Below are positions 43,408-48,830 of a stretch of DNA of 48,830 bases, piece by piece; position 1 is the stretch's first letter; every line of letters begins with the position of its first letter. The notes under the pieces were generated by a model. It did no database searches, had not been told where the DNA came from, and saw only the letters and a list, made by a program, of their open reading frames with translations. The position numbers were made by a program, and so were the translations under genes. Source of the stretch: Chara braunii (lineage: Eukaryota; Streptophyta; Charophyceae; Charales; Characeae); NCBI GenBank assembly GCA_003427395.1, contig BFEA01000031.1, positions 1,542,617-1,591,446 of the forward strand, read 5' to 3'.

Positions 43408-45003
43408 CTAGACACGGCAGAAGAAGGCGCGTCCAGGAACTTGGCGAGGGTCGCGGAGAGACGTGGAGAACTGTTGGGGGCGAGATGTGTCAGGGTCAGA
43501 CTTGGCAACGGGAGGTGTAGCACCAGGTTCAGATGTGGAACCCACAAGAGTTGCATAGGTGAGCTGGATGGTCCTGGCAATGTTGAAGGCCTCAGGGAGG
43601 ATGTGGATTTTGTATGCCAACATCTGAAGCTGGAAGGGTTGGGGTAACCTGGCACAGAAACGCTGGACCATAGCATCGTCGACTATGAGGGAGGGGGGAA
43701 TCTGGGCATGAACAAGGTGGAATATCGTGATGTACGACTCTAAAGCATTGTTGCCACCAAGTCATCCGATCTCAGCGACCCGTGTGATTGGGTCACGGGT
43801 AGGCGTCGGGCGAGAGAAGTACTGCTGGAGAAAATCACGAAACTCTGCATACGTCATACTCGCATGAACGCCCTGCTGAGCACGAAGGGCGAGAAAGTCG
43901 CGCCAAGTGGAAGTCGCTCGAGCTGTGAAGCGAGCTGACATCTTCGTAGGCCACAGGTCCATGTTTACACCATGGTACCAAAGGTGCTCCTCGGTTGTGG
44001 TGATCCATCCCAAGAGTTCAGAGGCCTTGCCATCGAACTGGGGGAGTCTGTTAGGGCGGTATCGAGGTACATATGGCGGCGACTGATAATGAGGAGGGAG
44101 GGGGAGGGCACACTGTGACAAGAGGACATTGGAACTAGGGGCACCCGCACGGGTACTAAATAAGGCAGGAAGTTGAGGCAAAGGGCCGTGAGACATCGTG
44201 GTGGCCGATGGAGGAAGAGTAAAGTGCATCGCAGTGGCCTGTGTCTGATGCTGCTGGTAGACGAAAGCGGCAGCATGTTGTGCCGCGAGGTGGGGAGGCA
44301 AGGGTTGACCTCCTTGGAGCTGGCGGATGTGATCGTGCACCATGGCAAGTTGGCTTTGGAGCTCAACATTTTGTGTCTTGGGTGTCATAGGGGGTGGGCG
44401 GGGAGGTAAAGAAGTGGGGTGTGGTGAGGTAGGTGTCGTGGAAACTAAAATTGAGGAGGTGGCGGGACACGATGCCATGGGTCATGAGGAGGGAAGTGTG
44501 GAGGTGGAAACTTGGGAGGAAGAGATGGCTGCAGAAGAAGGGTGGGTCAGGGGAGAAGGCATACCACTCGTGGAAGAGACAAGCGTGTAGATGACGCCAG
44601 CCGAAGAAGGAGAGGAAATAGGCATAGATGTTGATGACGCGGGTGGGAGGGAGGACTGTGGGATACCAGATTCGGGAAAGGGGAGGTGTGATCCACTAGG
44701 AGGATGTGTGTGGGAAGAGGAGGGGGGGGGAAGAGAGGAGGGAGGTGTGGTGGCACGCGACTCCATCTGTAACATCCAGTCTGACAAAGTATCGAAGTTG
44801 GTTTGCATGGCCGTGAATTTGGCCTCGAATGTGGCCCGCATGTGCTGGAGGATGGCTAGTACAGGGTCTGACTGGGTGGCGGGGCCCGAACTGGCGGCCG
44901 CAGGGGTGAGAAGCTCCGCCGAGTCAGGCATGGTGTCACGAGCTAGGAACGCAAGGCCTTCGTTCATGGACCGGGAGGGACTTGCGAACTCAACACTTTG
45001 CAT
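43408..45003 (-). pseudogene. gag: Gag of the third element, three in-frame stops
   Basis: One frame runs from the ATG at 45003 to 43408 with stops at 44482 (TGA) and 43762 (TGA). N-terminal part: helical AILQHMRATFEAKFTAMQTNFDTL then a long Ser/Pro-rich linker. Middle: Gln/His-rich stretch. Capsid: LPQFDGKASELLGWITTTEEHLWYHG, STWRDFLALRAQQG, TYAEFRDFLQQYF, then after the second stop LGGNNALESYITIFHLVHAQIP and AMVQRFCARLPQPFQLQML, the classic retrotransposon-gag order. No zinc knuckle found before the frame ends. Not active. Confidence 0.85.
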
Positions 45004-46590
45004 ATAGTCAAGGGATGAAGATGATGAAGAGGGGGAACTTGGATGGGGGGGATGCTCAGTGGCAGCGATCGACGTGTCAAAGCGAGTAAGTCGGTGTGCG
45101 GCACGGGCATCTCGGGTGCGATTTTGGAGTACACGTTGCTGGTTGTCTTGGGGAGCCAGATTGGCATGCAGAAATGGGGGTAAGAAAGGAATGCGTGTAG
45201 AAATGGGCTTTAGCGAACTTCCGGAATTAAATCAAGACAATTCAAAATCGGATTAAGGGAGGAAGGGAAAAATTTTCAATTGGAGCCAGGAAAATAAAAA
45301 GAAATTTTCACAAAACGACATGGGGCATAAAGGAAAGCATGTGTAAGACAATCACGAAGTCAAAATAAAATTCCAAAATTAATTGGACGTAAATTCGAAA
45401 TTTAACTAGGCTACCAGCCGGGCCGTCCGGGTCCCGGGTGGCCAGCCCGTGCAAGGACCAAGGAAGGTCCCAGAAAAAAAAAACAAAAAAAAAACAAAAA
45501 TCCAAAAAATCAAAAAAAAAACTATGTTATGCAGAAAACTAAACTGAACAACTTTTGCCTTAGGGTCACATTGAAATTCTTCACCAACTTTAAAATAAAT
45601 AATAAATTTTAAAAATATTGTTTTATTTTTAGTTTTTTGGCCCGGGCGGGCAAGTGACCCCGGGCCACTCTGGTGGCCTAAGAATTTAAAAAAAATTGAA
45701 GCAAAATTCAAGAAATTTAAAAAATATTCAGAAAAAAATATATAAAAGTCCGGGGAGATGATAGAAGAGGTAGAGATGAATGCATAAAAGAATTTTAAAT
45801 TAAAATAGAAAATTCCTTGGCGTGTTTTTGGAATTAAAAGAATTCTGAAAGCAATTTGAAATAAAAATTGAAGACTAGTACCTAATTGAAGGATTTACGA
45901 TGAAATCGCAGAAAGAGTTTAATGGTCAAGTAAATTGAATTGGGAGGAATTTCAAAATTATTCAAATGAAAAGAATAAATTGTATCACATGTTGTAAAAT
46001 TATGAAGAATTTCAAAGAAATTTTTAAAAAACTCCAAAATAATTTCAAAAAAAATTGCGGAATTTTAAAATTTTACGAGGGATACAAAGTAGAAGTACAG
46101 TGGATGTCGAGAGGATTAAATTTAGTAAATTCTGAAATGTATTTCACTAATTTCTGAATTAAAATCAAATTTTAAACTAATTTACGAAAGAATTTGATAT
46201 AATAGGTCGGCGTTCCGTGCAGCAGGATGAACGACATTGTCAGACAAGCACAAAAAGAGGATATATGCGTTAGGAATTTTAGATAATGCGACCAATTGGA
46301 TGGGATGGGAGAGGACGAAAGGGAAAATGGAGAGGAAAAAAATGAGATGTTTTAGAGAGATCGGTGGGAGGAAGGGAGGGAATTAGTAAGAGGTAGAGAA
46401 ATTCATAATACCACACTCCCAGTCGGTCGGGAGTAATCAAGGTCCTTCCTCCTAGCCAAGGAAGGTCTTCAATCAACCCCTAAAGGGTCTTATCGATCGT
46501 TCCCCGGCCTCAGTGGAACGGCAAGGTCGCCGGATTAAATGCGCGAACTGATGATGACGGACCACTGCAATGATAACGTCGGCAATGGCG
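45004..46590 (-). other. AT-rich stretch between gag and the G-rich tract
   Basis: Poly-A/AAAT-rich (45290-46200), with a GC-rich island near 45415-45475. No coding frame with a domain. In element orientation this would be leader sequence. Confidence 0.5.
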
Positions 46591-46595
46591 GCAAT

Positions 46596-46655
46596 GACAA
46601 GGACGATGATGATGATGATGATGATGATGATGCTGATGTTGATGATGATGATGGC
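46596..46655. repeat. (GAT)n microsatellite
   Basis: About 17 GAT units with two interruptions. Frames across it give poly-Asp/Met/Ile artefacts. Confidence 0.95.
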
Positions 46656-46899
46656 GGCCACGAACCAATTATCCGTGTGGTAACTTTTTCGACCCCTCTA
46701 GCTTGAAGTCTCGAAACGCTAAAGAATCGGTAGGCCAAACTCTCACATATTGTATTCGTAGTGGAGATCAAAATCAAATGAGTTTTTGCCCTCGTGCGCC
46801 AAACGAGATTTATTTTCTCGTTGCGCTCATCGTAGGACACCTGCATCATCTTCTAACAGATGTGCCACTCCCGCCAAGGCCCAGGTGTGCATGTGTGCG

Positions 46900-48300
46900 C
46901 AGGCGGAAGGTAATGGGGGAGCAACGTGGTGAGAGGTGGGGAGGCCGATCGCGCAGGGAAATTGGGGAGTAAGGGGGGTGACGCAGTAGGGAGGAGCGGG
47001 AATGGGAATCGGGTCGAGGGGGATCGGGGTGAAAAGTAGGGAATGGTGGGGGGAAATCGCGTGGGAGGGGGGAACGGGTTGGGCGCTTGGGGGGTCGGAA
47101 TCGGGGGCAGGGGGTGTGGGGGAAATCGAGGATAATTGGGATCAGGGGGCGAAGGTGAGGGAAAGTCGGAGGGGAGTTGGGGGAGACGCGGGGGAATCGG
47201 GATTGAGGACGACTGGGGAAGGGGAGGGAATTCGGGATCTGGCAGAGGGAGACGGAGCAGTGGTGCACGTGTGCGCGCAGGGGGAGGGGGTTCACGGGGG
47301 ATAGGGAGTTGCGGAATCGGGAGGGCAGCAGAAGCGGGAGTGGAGCGGCATGAGCGAAGAGGGAGTGGAGTCGGTGCGTGGGGGAGTCACGTGGGCGGGG
47401 AGCGGAAGCGGGGTCAGGATCGGGGAGGCGGGGCGCAGTTAGGGGGGGGGAAGGTTGGGATTAGGGTGATTGGATTGAAGAGGTGGGGCAGGGAGCGGAA
47501 GCGGAATTGGGTGGGGGGAGGTGCGGATGCGGGGAGAGGAGGAAGGGTAGCAGGGTCGGGAGTCGGGAAGGAGGATGGGGAGGAGCGGGGTTAGAGATGT
47601 GAAGGGGGATTTGGGATCGGGATCGAGATCAGAGGGTCGGGGCGCAGTTGGGGAAGGAGGAGGGGAGCGGAATTAGAGCGGGGAAAGAAACAGTCGGGAC
47701 TGGGGTTGGCCTCGGAATGGGAAGCGGGCAAAGTCGGGATCGGGATCGGGATCGGGATCAGGATCGGCAGAGGGGGAGGAGGTGGGCGGGGAGAAGTTGG
47801 GTTGGGATCGAGAGATCGTGGTGGGAGAAGATCGGGGTCGGGGCGGAGGGGGAAGGAGTAGCGATGGGGAGGGAAAAAACGGAAAAGGGCGGGAAGGGGG
47901 GGGAATCAGGATTAGAAGAGCGATTGAGGGAAGAGGGGGAGGAGGGTGGGAGAGAGCACATGCACGTTCATGTGTTCGGGGAGGTAGTAGGGGGTGTGGG
48001 ATCGGTCGGGATCAGGGCCGCGAGGTAGGGATGACGTGGCAGGCGGATCAGAAGGCAGGGTAGAGGGGGAGGAATGTGCGCACGTACACGCAGCAAGGCA
48101 AGCGATAGGAGGGAAGGGGGGGGGAAGAGAAGGTTGAGGGGTGGGCAGCAGTCGAGGAGATGAGGAAATGGCTGCAGAGTGGGAGGGGGGAAAGAGGGAT
48201 TGAGATCGGAGTTGGGGAGGGGGGGGGCGAGTCGGTGTAAGATAAGAGAAGTTGGGATTGGAGGGGGAAGAGGAGAGGGGGGGGAAAGGATGTGCTGACG
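46900..48300. repeat. 1.4-kb strand-asymmetric G-rich tract
   Basis: The plus strand is dominated by GGGG and GGGATCGGG words with very little C or T for 1.4 kb; 47728-47765 has consecutive GGGATC units. Long plus-strand frames (Gly/Glu/Arg) and minus-strand frames (Pro/Ser) are compositional. Many G-runs of three or more would allow G-quadruplexes. In element orientation the leader would be C-rich. Confidence 0.85.
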
Positions 48301-48732
48301 GACGGGAAGTGGGCAGTCCACGTGTCAATGACCCTTCCGCAACTTCACCTATGGGGACCTTGATACGACTTCTCCTTCCTCCAATGATAAGGCTCGATGG
48401 ACTTCTCACAGCACTGCCAACTTCGAACTGCCGATGTCACCGCAGTCCAGACACGTCACCGAGCCGTTCAATCGGTAGGAGCAACAGGCAGTGGACGTGT
48501 GTTAGTGCAAGCAGTACCATCAGGTTGACGTCGGCAGCCGGTAGGAGAGCCGCAGCAGCTGGAGCAGTGTGTCTTGGGGATCGTCAAGGAGAAAGGCGCC
48601 AGCTTGGAAAAAAAATGTACCTGGTCACGTTAACAGACCAGGTGCGGCTGCAGGAACAAGCTCGGAGATGGCTATCCGTGATGTAGGATAGCGAAAGGGG
48701 GAAGGGGGGAGGGAGCAGAGGTTTGACACTCC
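48301..48732. other. Ordinary-composition segment before the primer site
   Basis: About 430 bp with normal base balance, ending at the primer site. A frame spanning it (48252-48686) shows no domain. Probably leader sequence of the minus-strand element. Confidence 0.4.
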
Positions 48733-48744
48733 GCTCCGATACCA
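48733..48744 (-). other. Primer-binding site, initiator tRNA-Met-like
   Basis: On the minus strand TGGTATCGGAGC, one mismatch from the tRNA-iMet primer site TGGTATCAGAGC. It lies one base after an LTR end ...TTACA. Confidence 0.75.
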
Positions 48745-48745
48745 A

Positions 48746-48781
48746 TGTAACGCACGTGTAGAAGGTGCGTGCAGAGATGGT

Positions 48782-48830
<49 letters not shown>
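48746..48830 (-). mobile_element. Edge of the 5' LTR of the third element (cut by window end)
   Basis: Plus strand begins TGTAACGCACG, so the minus-strand LTR ends CA as expected, right before the primer site. It contains a (GT)n tract from about 48786 to the end of the window. Confidence 0.65.

Larger units (their letters stand above)
43150..48830 (-). mobile_element. Third LTR retrotransposon, minus strand, 5' part only
   Basis: Reading leftwards from the window edge: LTR end (48746-48830), tRNA-iMet-like primer site (48733-48744), about 3.7 kb of leader, then broken gag (45003-43408). No pol is seen; left of 43150 the sequence belongs to another element. The leader is far longer than usual, so another insertion may lie inside it, or gag and primer site may come from different elements. 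Confidence 0.55.

Noticed and set aside
47002-48063. Gly/Glu/Arg-rich ORFs at 47002-47594 and 47648-48063, and Pro-rich minus-strand frames
   Set aside because: By-products of the G-rich strand-asymmetric tract; no complexity beyond the repeat words.

Overview
This window reads as intergenic nuclear DNA of a large, repeat-rich eukaryotic genome, most likely a plant or streptophyte alga. Three things point there: Ty3/gypsy-type elements primed by initiator tRNA-Met, an element with a perfect plant-type tRNA-Asp primer site, and a mitochondrial-type large-subunit rRNA fragment that carries a group I intron. A charophyte such as Chara is my best guess, but that is inference. There is no bacterial gene organisation. 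Most open frames are short and accidental, and nearly everything recognisable is a decayed transposable element.

Layout. 1-5076: no gene; degenerate tandem repeats (about 1490-2400), simple repeats, and a probable 5' LTR running into a tRNA-iMet primer site at 5077. 5077-10137: a decayed Ty3/gypsy element with gag, zinc knuckle, aspartic protease, reverse transcriptase and RNase H, then an unexpected PHD-type zinc finger. No integrase is seen. The pieces lie in different frames with several C-to-T-type stops. Inside it, 7523-7560 is an exact Nextera mate-pair junction adapter flanked by a 192-bp duplicate, which is an assembly artefact and not biology.

10138-24578: a roughly 14.4-kb LTR retrotransposon with near-identical LTRs at both ends. 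It has a tRNA-Asp primer site, a broken gag with a CCHC knuckle, no pol, and about 8.5 kb of non-coding internal sequence. Its leader contains an inverted piece of mitochondrial rnl with a complete, compact group I intron (11974-12247). The non-coding part contains arrays of hairpins whose stems change in a compensatory way around a constant core. 33390-42792 is a second, 5'-truncated, diverged relative with its own nine-hairpin array and a 3' LTR.

Between these copies lie three tRNA-derived SINE-like heads, a recognisable U6 snRNA copy (25330-25432), two tandem 0.7-kb fragments carrying the same small repeated modules (26301-27963), and one unfamiliar gene-like locus (31781-32977) with a poly(A) signal. 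From about 43150 to the right edge a third LTR element lies on the minus strand: broken gag, an unusually long AT-rich then C-rich leader (G-rich on the plus strand), a tRNA-iMet-like primer site at 48733-48744, and the edge of its LTR.

The most interesting signal is the covarying hairpin arrays and the other conserved structured modules in the non-coding interior of the tRNA-Asp-primed family. They look like a selected RNA or ssDNA structure in an element that has no pol of its own.
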